From positions 1 to 64,000 of the forward strand of contig DCRZ01000003.1 in the NCBI GenBank assembly GCA_002325375.1: 64,000 nt of DNA, read 5' to 3'. Below the pieces are notes generated by a model, which was not told where the DNA came from, did no database searches, and saw only the letters and a program-made list of their open reading frames with translations. Of the stretch, positions 26,821 to 34,425 are shown one piece after another. Position numbers and translations under genes: made by a program. The first letter of the stretch is position 1. Every line of letters starts with the position of its first letter. Source of the DNA: Rhodospirillaceae bacterium UBA1479 (lineage in GTDB: Bacteria > Pseudomonadota > Alphaproteobacteria > Rhodospirillales > Casp-alpha2).

Positions 26821-26854
26821 ACCCAACTAAGAAAATATAATTGTCTTAGTGGGT
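26821..26854. repeat. 11-bp inverted repeat in the zapA/gap divergent region
   Basis: ACCCA-A-CTAAGA (26821-26832) pairs with TCTTAG-TGGGT (26844-26854), one unpaired A, around an 11-base AT-rich centre containing AATATAAT. It lies between the leftward zapA unit and rightward gap and just upstream of the small coiled-coil gene. It could be an operator over the leftward promoter; a terminator is unlikely as no U-tract and no gene ends here. Confidence 0.45.
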
Positions 26855-27048
26855 AAAAATTTTATGAAGAATAGGTGCCTATGCACATAAGTTCAACCAC
26901 CACATCAATTGGACGGCATTGCGCCCCAGACAACCGGGCGTTCGCGGGTTTACAGGGGGCGGTGGGTAGCCTATATGCTCGCCCCGGACAGAGGCATCCG
27001 TCGCAGGGGCCTCAAGGCAGGAAATTCAACAAATTTACGGAGGCATTC

Positions 27049-28056
27049 ATGGCGGTTCGGGTTGCGATCAACGGGTTCGGAAGAATTGGTCGTTTGGTTC
27101 TTCGGGGCATTTTGGAATCGCGGCGTAACGACATCGAAGTCGTCGCCATCAACGACCTGGGCTCGCCCGAAATGAATGCCCACCTTCTTAAATACGATTC
27201 CGTGCACGGGCCCCTGGGCATGGACGTGTCGGTCGCGGGCGACGTCATGAACGTCGGCGCCGGGCCGATCAAGGTGACGGCCGAGCGTAATCCCGCCGAT
27301 CTGCCCTGGAAGGAACTGGGCATCGACGTGGCCCTGGAATGCACGGGTCTGTTCACCGACCGCGACAGCGCCGCCAAGCATCTGGACGCGGGTGCGGCCA
27401 AGGTTCTGGTCTCGGCCCCGGCCTCGGGCGTCGATCTGACCGTCGTCTATGGCGTCAACCACGACAAGCTGGAAGCCGGCCATACGGTCGTTTCCAACGC
27501 GTCCTGCACGACCAACTGCCTGGCCCCCGTGGCCGACGTGCTGCACAAACTGGTCGGCATCGAAAAGGGCTATATGACGACGATCCACGCCTACACCGGC
27601 GATCAGCGTCCGCTCGACACCCTGCATTCGGACCCCCGCCGGGCGCGCGCCTGCGCGGTGTCCATGATCCCGACCTCGACCGGTGCGGCCAAGGCCGTCG
27701 GCCTGGTCCTGCCCGAACTGAAGGGCAAGCTGGACGGCACCGCGATCCGCGTGCCGACCCCCAACGTGTCGCTGATCGACCTGACCTTCACGGCCGGGCG
27801 TTCGACCACGGCCGAGGAAATCAACGCGGCCATGCTGGAGGCCTCCAACGGCCGGCTCAAGGGCGTGCTCGCCTACAACACCGAGCCCCTGGTCTCCATC
27901 GACTTCAACCATAACCCGGCCAGCTCGAGCTTCGATTCCACCCAGACCCAGGTGATCGACGGCAACTTCGTGCGCGTGCTCAGCTGGTACGATAACGAAT
28001 GGGGCTTCTCCAACCGCATGCCGGACACCGCGCTGGCCATGCATGGTGCGAAATAA
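27049..28056 (+). CDS. gap: Glyceraldehyde-3-phosphate dehydrogenase, type I
   Basis: A 335-residue NAD-dependent GAPDH. The Rossmann start MAVRVAINGFGRIGRLVLRG, the catalytic cysteine in SNASCTTNCLAPV, and WYDNEWGFSNRM at the C-terminus are all present. It carries out the phosphorylating step of glycolysis and gluconeogenesis. The start has ACGGAGG six bases upstream; the frame above it is not homologous. In many relatives gap lies between tkt and pgk; neither is here. The next gene, a small conserved protein, starts 14 bases downstream. Confidence 0.97.
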   Translation: MAVRVAINGFGRIGRLVLRGILESRRNDIEVVAINDLGSPEMNAHLLKYDSVHGPLGMDVSVAGDVMNVGAGPIKVTAERNPADLPWKELGIDVALECTGLFTDRDSAAKHLDAGAAKVLVSAPASGVDLTVVYGVNHDKLEAGHTVVSNASCTTNCLAPVADVLHKLVGIEKGYMTTIHAYTGDQRPLDTLHSDPRRARACAVSMIPTSTGAAKAVGLVLPELKGKLDGTAIRVPTPNVSLIDLTFTAGRSTTAEEINAAMLEASNGRLKGVLAYNTEPLVSIDFNHNPASSSFDSTQTQVIDGNFVRVLSWYDNEWGFSNRMPDTALAMHGAK

Positions 28057-28070
28057 GCGACGGGTTTGAG

Positions 28071-28517
28071 ATGACGGGGGGCGCGACCAGGCAACCGGCC
28101 GCCCCCCCGGCATCCGTCGTCATCCACGACCTGAACCACGCAAAACAAGCGCTGAGCGCCGCCCGCCGCACGGGCCGCCCCGTGCATCTGGTCAGCGCAC
28201 CCGGCGCCGCCGGCTACCTCGGCCCTGCCTTGTTCAAACAAATCATCGATCAGGCCCGCGCCGCCGAACCGGTGGTCCGTGCCACGTCCTGCCTTGATTG
28301 CGCGGACGAACCGGGCACGGCCCTGGACGCCATCAGGCTGGGCGTCGAAGCCGTGTCCCTGTCGGCCGCCCCCGAGGTTCTGGCCAAAATCGAGAGTGCG
28401 GCAATTGCGGCCGGCGCCAAGGTGGCCAACCGGCCTGCACAGGCATTGGACATGGCGGACGCCGACGCCGACCGGCGGCTCGACACATGGCTCATGGGAG
28501 ACTTCCAACATGGCTGA
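28071..28517 (+). CDS. Conserved protein of unknown function between gap and thiE
   Basis: A 148-residue soluble protein I cannot assign. It reads as a small alpha/beta protein: SVVIHDLNHAKQALSAA, PVHLVSAPGAAGYLGPALF, a cysteine pair in TSCLDCADEPGTALDAI, IRLGVEAVSLSAAPEVLAKI, and KVANRPAQALDM. The pattern of strands and helices could suit a reduced TIM-barrel or rhodanese-like fold, but no catalytic signature is visible. I have the impression of similar genes beside central-carbon and thiE genes in other Rhodospirillales, which a search should confirm. It follows gap by 14 bases and overlaps the thiE start by 8, so it belongs to their operon. Confidence 0.7.
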   Translation: MTGGATRQPAAPPASVVIHDLNHAKQALSAARRTGRPVHLVSAPGAAGYLGPALFKQIIDQARAAEPVVRATSCLDCADEPGTALDAIRLGVEAVSLSAAPEVLAKIESAAIAAGAKVANRPAQALDMADADADRRLDTWLMGDFQHG

Positions 28518-29172
28518 CACTGATGACGGCTGCCTGCTCTACCTGGTCACGCCCCCTGCCTTCGACCCGAACGTCTTCGCGGGCGATCTGGCGGCGGCGC
28601 TTGACGCCGGCCCCGTCGGCGCCGTGCAGTTGCGCCTGAAGGCCCCGGATGGCGCGCCCGACAGCGACGACGACATCCGGCGCGCCGCCGAGATCCTGCT
28701 GCCCGTCTGCCGCGACCGCGGCGTGCCATTGATTTTGAACGACCGCCCCGACCTGGCGGCGGAAACCGATTGCGACGGCGTCCATGTCGGCCAGGGCGAC
28801 GCGTCCTACCGGGACGCCCGCAAAACCCTGGGCGACAGGCGCATCGTCGGCGTGACCTGCCATGCATCCCGTCACCTGGCCATGGAAGCCGGCGAGGCCG
28901 GGGCCGACTACGTCGCCTTCGGCGCGTTCTTCCCGACCGGCACCAAGAACGTCACCCATCATGCGGATATCGACCTGCTGCGCTGGTGGAGCGAGATTTT
29001 CGTCGTGCCCTGCGTCGCCATCGGCGGCATCACGGTCGACAATTGCCACCCCCTGGTCGCCGCGGGTGCTGACTTCCTGGCCGTGGTCTCCGGGGTCTGG
29101 CAGCATGCGCAAGGACCGGCCGCCGCGGTCGCCGCCTTCAACAAGGTAATTGCCGATACCCAACGCCCCTGA
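28510..29172 (+). CDS. thiE: Thiamine-phosphate synthase family protein
   Basis: A 220-residue TIM-barrel protein of the ThiE family, joining HMP-diphosphate and thiazole phosphate. Conserved parts are GAVQLRLK, LILNDRPDLAAETDCDGVHVG, VGVTCHASRHLAMEAGEAGA, YVAFGAFFPTGTKNV (the phosphate loop) and VAIGGITVDN. In the VGVTCH loop a cysteine replaces the more usual serine. The start at 28510 has GGAG ten bases upstream and lies within the preceding gene's last codons. No thiC, thiG or thiS is adjacent; thiD lies 19 kb away. The family is clear, full activity is likely. Confidence 0.85.
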   Translation: MADTDDGCLLYLVTPPAFDPNVFAGDLAAALDAGPVGAVQLRLKAPDGAPDSDDDIRRAAEILLPVCRDRGVPLILNDRPDLAAETDCDGVHVGQGDASYRDARKTLGDRRIVGVTCHASRHLAMEAGEAGADYVAFGAFFPTGTKNVTHHADIDLLRWWSEIFVVPCVAIGGITVDNCHPLVAAGADFLAVVSGVWQHAQGPAAAVAAFNKVIADTQRP

Positions 29173-29185
29173 CGGCGGCGTTGGG
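29159..29185 (+). terminator. Hairpin at the thiE stop codon
   Basis: A perfect 9-bp stem, CCCAACGCC (29159-29167) with GGCGTTGGG (29177-29185), spans the thiE stop. The following bases CCGTTGCT give no real U-tract, so it may act as a weak terminator or a 3'-end stabiliser before efp. Confidence 0.4.
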
Positions 29186-29261
29186 CCGTTGCTATGCACG
29201 AAACAAACTGGTAGCTTCCGCGCCGCTTTCACCCCCTATCAACATATAAACGGGCACGGAC

Positions 29262-29831
29262 ATGAAAATCGACGGCAACGCCATTCGACCCGGTATGGTC
29301 ATCGAACATCAGGGACGCCTGTGGCGCGCGGTCAAGATCGCCCATACGCAGCCCGGCAAGGGTGGCGCCTATCTTCAGGTGGAATTGCGCGAACTGCGCG
29401 ACGGCACCAAGCTGAACGAACGCTTCCGCTCGTCGGAAAAGGTCGAACGCGCGACCCTGGAACAGAAGGAATACCAATTCCTGTTTTCCGACGGCGAAAT
29501 GTTCACCTTCATGGACAACGAAAATTACGAACAGGTCGTCCTGAACAGCGATCAGATCGGCGAGGATCAAACCCCCTATCTGCAGGACGGCATGGAAGTG
29601 ACCATCGAAAGCCATGACGGTGACCCGATCGGCGTTCAACTGCCCGACCGGGTGACCCTGACCGTGGTTGAAACCGAAGCCGTGGTCAAAGGCCAGACGG
29701 CGGCGTCGAGCTACAAACCGGCGCTTTTGGACAACGGTGTGCGCACCAGCGTGCCGCCGCATATCGAGACCGGCACCCGCATCGTCGTCAATCCCGCCGA
29801 AGGCACCTACGTCGAGCGGGCCAAGGACTAG
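29262..29831 (+). CDS. efp: Translation elongation factor P
   Basis: A 189-residue EF-P, which relieves ribosome stalling at polyproline. The modified residue site is the lysine in THTQPGKGGAY-type loop (here HTQPGKGGAY), suggesting EpmA/EpmB beta-lysylation rather than arginine rhamnosylation. Domain II is LEQKEYQFLFSDGEMFTFMD and domain III ends GTRIVVNPAEGTYVERAKD. The window encodes several proline-rich proteins (OmpA-like, CpoB, TolA) that would be EF-P clients. The modification enzymes are not in the window. Confidence 0.97.
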   Translation: MKIDGNAIRPGMVIEHQGRLWRAVKIAHTQPGKGGAYLQVELRELRDGTKLNERFRSSEKVERATLEQKEYQFLFSDGEMFTFMDNENYEQVVLNSDQIGEDQTPYLQDGMEVTIESHDGDPIGVQLPDRVTLTVVETEAVVKGQTAASSYKPALLDNGVRTSVPPHIETGTRIVVNPAEGTYVERAKD

Positions 29832-29884
29832 GCTTCGGCTGCGTTCTTCCCGCCCCTTTCCGATCGCTTGAAACAAGGCCCGCC

Positions 29885-30688
29885 ATGCTGCGCACGCCCC
29901 TGATAAACGTCATGACCGCCGCCGCCCAAAAGGCGGCGCGGGGCCTGATCCGCGATTTCGGTGAGGTCGAACACCTACAGGTCTCGAAGAAGGGACCGGC
30001 CGACTTCGTCTCGACCGCCGACCGCAAGGCCGAGAAGATCCTGTTCGAAGAACTGCAGCGCGCACGGCCCAAATACGGCTTCCTGATGGAGGAACGCGGC
30101 GCGGTCGAGGGCGTCGATACCTCGAATCGCTGGATCATCGATCCCTTGGACGGCACCACCAACTTCCTGCACGGTATTCCCCAGTTCGCCATCTCCATCG
30201 GCCTGGAACGCGATGGTCAGATCTTCGCCGGCGTCGTCTACAACCCGATCACGGACGAGATGTTCGTCGCCGAAAAGGGCCAGGGCGCCTTTCTCAACGG
30301 GCGGCGCCTGCGCGTCTCGGCGCGCCGCGACGTTGCCGAATCCCTGTTCGCGACGGGCATTCCCTTCGTCGGCCGGGGCAACCACGATCTGTTCCTGAAC
30401 CAGCTGCGCGCGATCATGGCCGTGTCCGCCGGCGTACGGCGCAACGGTGCGGCCTCGCTTGATCTGGCTTGGGTCGCCGCCGGGCGCTTCGAAGGGTTCT
30501 GGGAACAGAACCTGCAGCCCTGGGACATGGCAGCAGGCATGATCCTGGTCGCCGAAGCGGGCGGTTTCGTCACTGACCTTTCCGGCGGTCGCGATATCTT
30601 CCAGCGCGGCGACATCGCCGCCGGCAACGACGCCATGCATCCAGTCATGTTGAAAACCCTGGCCGGTGCCGGCGCGGCGGCCACCTAA
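29885..30688 (+). CDS. suhB: Inositol-1-monophosphatase family protein
   Basis: A 267-residue FIG-superfamily phosphatase with metal-binding motifs EERGAVEGVD (Glu), WIIDPLDGTTNFLHG (the DPLDGT signature) and WDMAAGMILVAEAGG (C-terminal Asp). SuhB-type proteins hydrolyse inositol phosphate and in enterobacteria also take part in rRNA antitermination. It lies 53 bases after efp on the same strand. The symbol reflects family membership; the physiological substrate is not shown. Confidence 0.9.
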   Translation: MLRTPLINVMTAAAQKAARGLIRDFGEVEHLQVSKKGPADFVSTADRKAEKILFEELQRARPKYGFLMEERGAVEGVDTSNRWIIDPLDGTTNFLHGIPQFAISIGLERDGQIFAGVVYNPITDEMFVAEKGQGAFLNGRRLRVSARRDVAESLFATGIPFVGRGNHDLFLNQLRAIMAVSAGVRRNGAASLDLAWVAAGRFEGFWEQNLQPWDMAAGMILVAEAGGFVTDLSGGRDIFQRGDIAAGNDAMHPVMLKTLAGAGAAAT

Positions 30689-30806
30689 CCCCATTCTCGC
30701 CTCGCCGAAGGGCTGTTTCCAGTCGCCCCGAAAGCGTCATATTTAGCTGATTTCATACAAGGGCTTTACGGTTGTCCAGCGCATCGCCGTTGGTTAAGGT
30801 GATCGC

Positions 30807-30864
30807 CTTGGTTTCCGCCGCAGGCCGGAGGGTCCCCGGACCGTCCCGGCGGCGGAATGCCAAG
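30807..30864 (+). other. Long nested hairpin in the leader of the OmpA-like gene
   Basis: CTTGG (30807-30811) pairs with CCAAG (30860-30864), then TTCCGCCGC (30813-30821) with GCGGCGGAA (30849-30857), and inside, GGTCC with GGACC. The resulting long hairpin ends about 83 bases before the start codon of the OmpA-like gene. There is no U-tract, so it looks like leader structure or an operator rather than a terminator. Confidence 0.5.
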
Positions 30865-30947
30865 CCTGCCGCAAACGGGATACACATACCCGAACACGAC
30901 AACGGGCCGGAAGACGACAACAGGGAAGAATGGGGAGTGACCGTCCG

Positions 30948-31940
30948 ATGACATCCTCACGTTTTTTGACCGGGCTTTTGGTCATTGCCGTGGCGCCGCT
31001 GGCGCTGGCATCAGGCCCGGTCGAGGCACAGGTGAGCAACTACGCGGACGGTGCCGTGACCATCGACATGGGCGCCCTGCCCGGCGGCGGATACGGCCAC
31101 ACCGTGGACATATCGTCGGAACCGGCCGCTCCCGCCTATGGGGGCGGACTGCGCCTGCCGGGCGCCAGCCGACCGACCTCTCAGTTGTTCGTCGCCCCTG
31201 AAAAATCTGTCCCCATCCGCAAGTTGAGGGTGACTCGCGCCGAAGCCGCGCCGGCCCCCCGCGCCAGCCGCATGGAAACGGAGATGCGCCCGCCCGCCGC
31301 CAAGGCGCCGCCGCCGCCCATGCCGTCGAAACCATCACCCGCGCCGGCCCCCGCCGCCGATGCCCCGGCACAGTTGACGGCCAGCGCGCCGACGCCGCCC
31401 GCCGCACCGACGCCCCCCGGCACGCAAATAGCCGATGCGCCGCCGCCCGCCCCCAAGGCCGAGGCCGTGAAGGACACCGCGGACAAGGTACCCCCGCCGC
31501 CCCCGCCAGCAACCGCTCCGGGTGCCGCCGTTCCGCCGCCCCCGCCGCCGCCCGCCACGGCCATGGCGGTGCCCACGCCGCCGGAGCCCAAGGCGGAAAG
31601 CACCGCGTCCCTGACCACCGGCGAAGATGGTCGGCTAATCCGCGTGGTGTTTGACGAAAGCCAGTCGAAACTGCCCGAAACCGCCAAGCCGAACCTGCTC
31701 AAGCTGGCCGATCAGGTAAAAAACCAGCGCGACGTGCGGCTGCAGCTTCAGGCCTATGCCGGGGGTGAAGACCTGAAATCCAACCGGGCCCGCCGCCTGT
31801 CCCTGTCCCGCGCCCTTTCCGTGCGCTCTTTCCTGATCGAAAGCGGCATCCGCTCGACCCGGATCGATGTACGGGCTCTCGGCGACAAGACCTCCGACGA
31901 GCCCAAGAACCGGGTCGACATCACCCTGGCCCCGCGTTGA
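30948..31940 (+). CDS. Secreted OmpA-domain protein with proline-rich linker
   Basis: A 330-residue exported protein. A signal peptide (SSRFLTGLLVIAVAPLALA, cleavage near EAQ) is followed by about 80 residues of mixed sequence, then a 140-residue linker almost wholly of proline and alanine (PPPPPPATAPG type), and an OmpA-like C-terminal domain: VVFDESQSKLPETAKPNL, LQLQAYAGGED, SRALSVRSFLIESGIRSTRI and VRALGDK. The domain lacks the usual GHTD signature (here QAYAGGED), so wall binding may be altered. It heads a set with the MotA-like and MotB-like genes. ATG 30948 has GGGGAG 10 bases upstream; 30930 is an alternative. Confidence 0.8.
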   Translation: MTSSRFLTGLLVIAVAPLALASGPVEAQVSNYADGAVTIDMGALPGGGYGHTVDISSEPAAPAYGGGLRLPGASRPTSQLFVAPEKSVPIRKLRVTRAEAAPAPRASRMETEMRPPAAKAPPPPMPSKPSPAPAPAADAPAQLTASAPTPPAAPTPPGTQIADAPPPAPKAEAVKDTADKVPPPPPPATAPGAAVPPPPPPPATAMAVPTPPEPKAESTASLTTGEDGRLIRVVFDESQSKLPETAKPNLLKLADQVKNQRDVRLQLQAYAGGEDLKSNRARRLSLSRALSVRSFLIESGIRSTRIDVRALGDKTSDEPKNRVDITLAPR

Positions 31941-32003
31941 CGGCACCGTCGGGTTCCGCGTGACGTCCGTGCCTCCGAAAGGACCTCGTAAGGGCTTCCC
32001 TAC

Positions 32004-33110
32004 ATGACGCGCCCCAACCGATACCTGTTCAGGATGATCCTGTTCCTCGGCGCTGTTCTCGCCGTCTGCGCCCCCCTGTTCCAGCCGCTGCGCGACGCCT
32101 TTCTGGCCAACGCGCCCCTGAACGGCGGCATCCTGGCCGTGCTGGCCCTGGGCATCGCCTACAATTTCCTGCAGGTCGCGCGCCTGAAGCCCGAGGTCGA
32201 ATGGGTGGACAGCTACCGCCGTGACGGTGCGCAGTTGTCACAGCCGAGCCCGCCCCGCCTGCTCGGCCCCATGGCAAGCATGCTCGGCCAGCGTTCCGGC
32301 CGCCTGACACTCTCGACCACATCGCTGCGCACCTTGCTTGACGGTCTGGTTTCGCGCCTTGACGAATCGCGCGATATTTCGCGCTACATCATCGGCCTGC
32401 TGATCTTCCTGGGATTGCTCGGCACCTTCTGGGGGCTTCTCGAAACGGTTGCCTCGGTCAAGGACGTGATCGTTGGCCTGACCGTCGATGGCGGCGACAT
32501 CAATGGGACGTTCGAAAAGCTGAAACACGGCCTGGAAACGCCATTGTCCGGCATGGGCACGGCCTTTTCATCATCCCTGTTCGGGTTGTCGGGCTCGCTC
32601 ATCCTGGGCTTCCTCGACCTACAGGCCGGCCAAGCGCAGAACCGTTTCTACAATGATCTGGAAGAGTGGCTGTCGAGCCTGACCCGCCTGTCGTCGGGGG
32701 CCCTTTCCGGCGACGGCGATCAGTCCATGCCCGCCTATGTGCAGGCACTGCTGGAACAATCGGCGGAAAACCTGGAGAATTTACAGCGCACCCTGTCACG
32801 CGGTGAGGAAAGCCGCGCCGAAGCCAACCAAGGCATCCTGGCCCTGACCGACAAACTGGACACCCTGACCGACCACCTGCGTGCGCAGCAGCAGCTGATG
32901 AAGGACATGGCCCAGAGCATGAACCGGAGCGACGGCGGTGGCATGGATGCGGAAACCAGGACCAGCATCCGCAACCTGGACCGCGCCGTGACCCGTCTGG
33001 CCGACGACGTCAGCCATGGCCGCGACGAAATCATCAAGGAAGTGCGGTCCGAAATCAAACTTCTGGCCCGCACCATGGCCAACATCGCCGACGGCGAATA
33101 TGACCGCTGA
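32004..33110 (+). CDS. MotA/TolQ/ExbB-like proton channel subunit
   Basis: A 368-residue membrane protein with four predicted helices (about 8-28, 40-58, 128-150, 183-204). The third has the channel signature GLLIFLGLLGTFWGLLETV and the fourth GMGTAFSSSLFGLSGSLIL, as in MotA, TolQ and ExbB. Residues 240-360 form a cytoplasmic coiled coil (LLEQSAENLENLQRTLSRGE and on), unusual for TolQ. The partner with the ion-binding aspartate is the next gene. Its target process is unknown; there are no flagellar genes nearby and TolQ itself is elsewhere in the window. Confidence 0.82.
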   Translation: MTRPNRYLFRMILFLGAVLAVCAPLFQPLRDAFLANAPLNGGILAVLALGIAYNFLQVARLKPEVEWVDSYRRDGAQLSQPSPPRLLGPMASMLGQRSGRLTLSTTSLRTLLDGLVSRLDESRDISRYIIGLLIFLGLLGTFWGLLETVASVKDVIVGLTVDGGDINGTFEKLKHGLETPLSGMGTAFSSSLFGLSGSLILGFLDLQAGQAQNRFYNDLEEWLSSLTRLSSGALSGDGDQSMPAYVQALLEQSAENLENLQRTLSRGEESRAEANQGILALTDKLDTLTDHLRAQQQLMKDMAQSMNRSDGGGMDAETRTSIRNLDRAVTRLADDVSHGRDEIIKEVRSEIKLLARTMANIADGEYDR

Positions 33111-33176
33111 CGCCGTGACGCCGGCTCTCTGCCCCCGTCACATCCCAGCGGCCCCCCGGCAAGGGAAGACGTAACC

Positions 33177-34412
33177 ATGGCCAGCCTCGCCAGGCGCCAC
33201 GAACGATCAACCAACATCTGGCCCGGCTTCGTCGACGCCCTGGCGACGCTGCTGATGGTCATCATCTTCCTGTTGCTGATCTTCATCATGGCCCAGGTCT
33301 TTCTGGGGCAGGCATTGACCGGGCGCGATCAGGCGCTGCGTAAGCTGGAGGGCGAAATCAGCGAACTGGCGAGCCTATTGGCCCTGGAACGCAAAACCAC
33401 GGACAGCCTGCGCGCCGATGTCAGCCGCCTGTCGAGTGAACTGGAAGTCTCGGTCGGCGAACGCGAACGGTTGAGCGCCAGCGTTGCCGGACTGCGCATG
33501 CGCGCGGAATCGGCGGAACAGCAGCTTGTCGATGCCATGGTCTCCATGGAAGCCAGCCGCCAGACCATCGGCCGCCTGGAAACTTCGTTGGCGGACACCA
33601 AAAAGACGCTCGCGGTCCGCGAGGAGGAACTGGCCGACCGGGTGCAGCGGCTCAACAACCTGGCACGCGAGATCGAGGCCCTGACGGCGCTTCGCGACGA
33701 GTTGACCGCGAAGGTCATGGAGCTCGGCAAACAGGCCAATGAAAAAGGCGAGGCGCTGATCAACGAGCGCAACATTTCGGAATCCGCCCGCGCCCAGGTC
33801 GCCCTGATGAACCGCCAATTGGCGGCGCTTCGCGAACAGTTGGCGACGCTCGAGGCGACGCTCCGCGCGGCCGAGGAAAAGGCCCAGTCGCAGGGCGTGC
33901 AGATCGAAAGCCTGGGCAAGCGGCTTAACGCCGCGCTGGCATCCAAGGTTCAGGAACTCAGCCGCTACCGCTCGGAATTCTTTGGCCGCCTGCGCGAGGT
34001 TCTCGGCAACCGTCCCGGCATCCGCATCGTCGGCGACCGCTTCGTGTTCCAATCGGAGGTGCTGTTCGACGTCGCCTCGGCTGAATTGGGCCCGGCGGGC
34101 AAGGAACAGATGGGCGCACTGGCCCAGACCCTCAAGGAACTGGTCGTGAAAATCCCCGAGGACATCGACTGGGTGCTCCGCGTCGACGGGCATACAGATA
34201 AAACGCCCATTTCCACGGCCCGTTTCCCCTCCAACTGGGAATTGTCGGCGGCGCGCGCCATCTCCGTGGTCAAATACCTGATCGACCAGGGACTGCCTCC
34301 CGTGCGTCTGGTCGCCGCCGGGTTCGCAGCCAACCGGCCCATTGACCCCGGCGTCGACGAAATCGCGCTTCGGCGAAACCGCCGGATCGAACTCAAACTG
34401 ACCCAGCGCTGA
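33177..34412 (+). CDS. MotB-like protein: membrane helix, coiled coil, OmpA domain
   Basis: A 411-residue stator-like protein. One membrane helix near the N-terminus carries the likely ion-binding aspartate (WPGFVDALATLLMVIIFLL, Asp20). Residues 45-270 form a long coiled coil with leucine/alanine/glutamate heptads. The C-terminal OmpA-like domain has VLFDVASAELGPAGK, VLRVDGHTDKTPIS and NWELSAARAISVVKYL, the full peptidoglycan-binding signature. It pairs with the MotA-like gene 66 bases upstream. The coiled coil is far longer than the MotB plug region, implying a wide reach across the periplasm. Confidence 0.83.
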   Translation: MASLARRHERSTNIWPGFVDALATLLMVIIFLLLIFIMAQVFLGQALTGRDQALRKLEGEISELASLLALERKTTDSLRADVSRLSSELEVSVGERERLSASVAGLRMRAESAEQQLVDAMVSMEASRQTIGRLETSLADTKKTLAVREEELADRVQRLNNLAREIEALTALRDELTAKVMELGKQANEKGEALINERNISESARAQVALMNRQLAALREQLATLEATLRAAEEKAQSQGVQIESLGKRLNAALASKVQELSRYRSEFFGRLREVLGNRPGIRIVGDRFVFQSEVLFDVASAELGPAGKEQMGALAQTLKELVVKIPEDIDWVLRVDGHTDKTPISTARFPSNWELSAARAISVVKYLIDQGLPPVRLVAAGFAANRPIDPGVDEIALRRNRRIELKLTQR

Positions 34413-34425
34413 TCGGCCAACCAGA

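Noticed and set aside
32004..34412. Possible Zorya defence system (ZorA/ZorB-like MotA and MotB proteins).
   Set aside because: No ZorC, ZorD or ZorE and no other defence genes adjoin; neighbours are an OmpA-like gene and an MFS transporter, and the setting is core genome.
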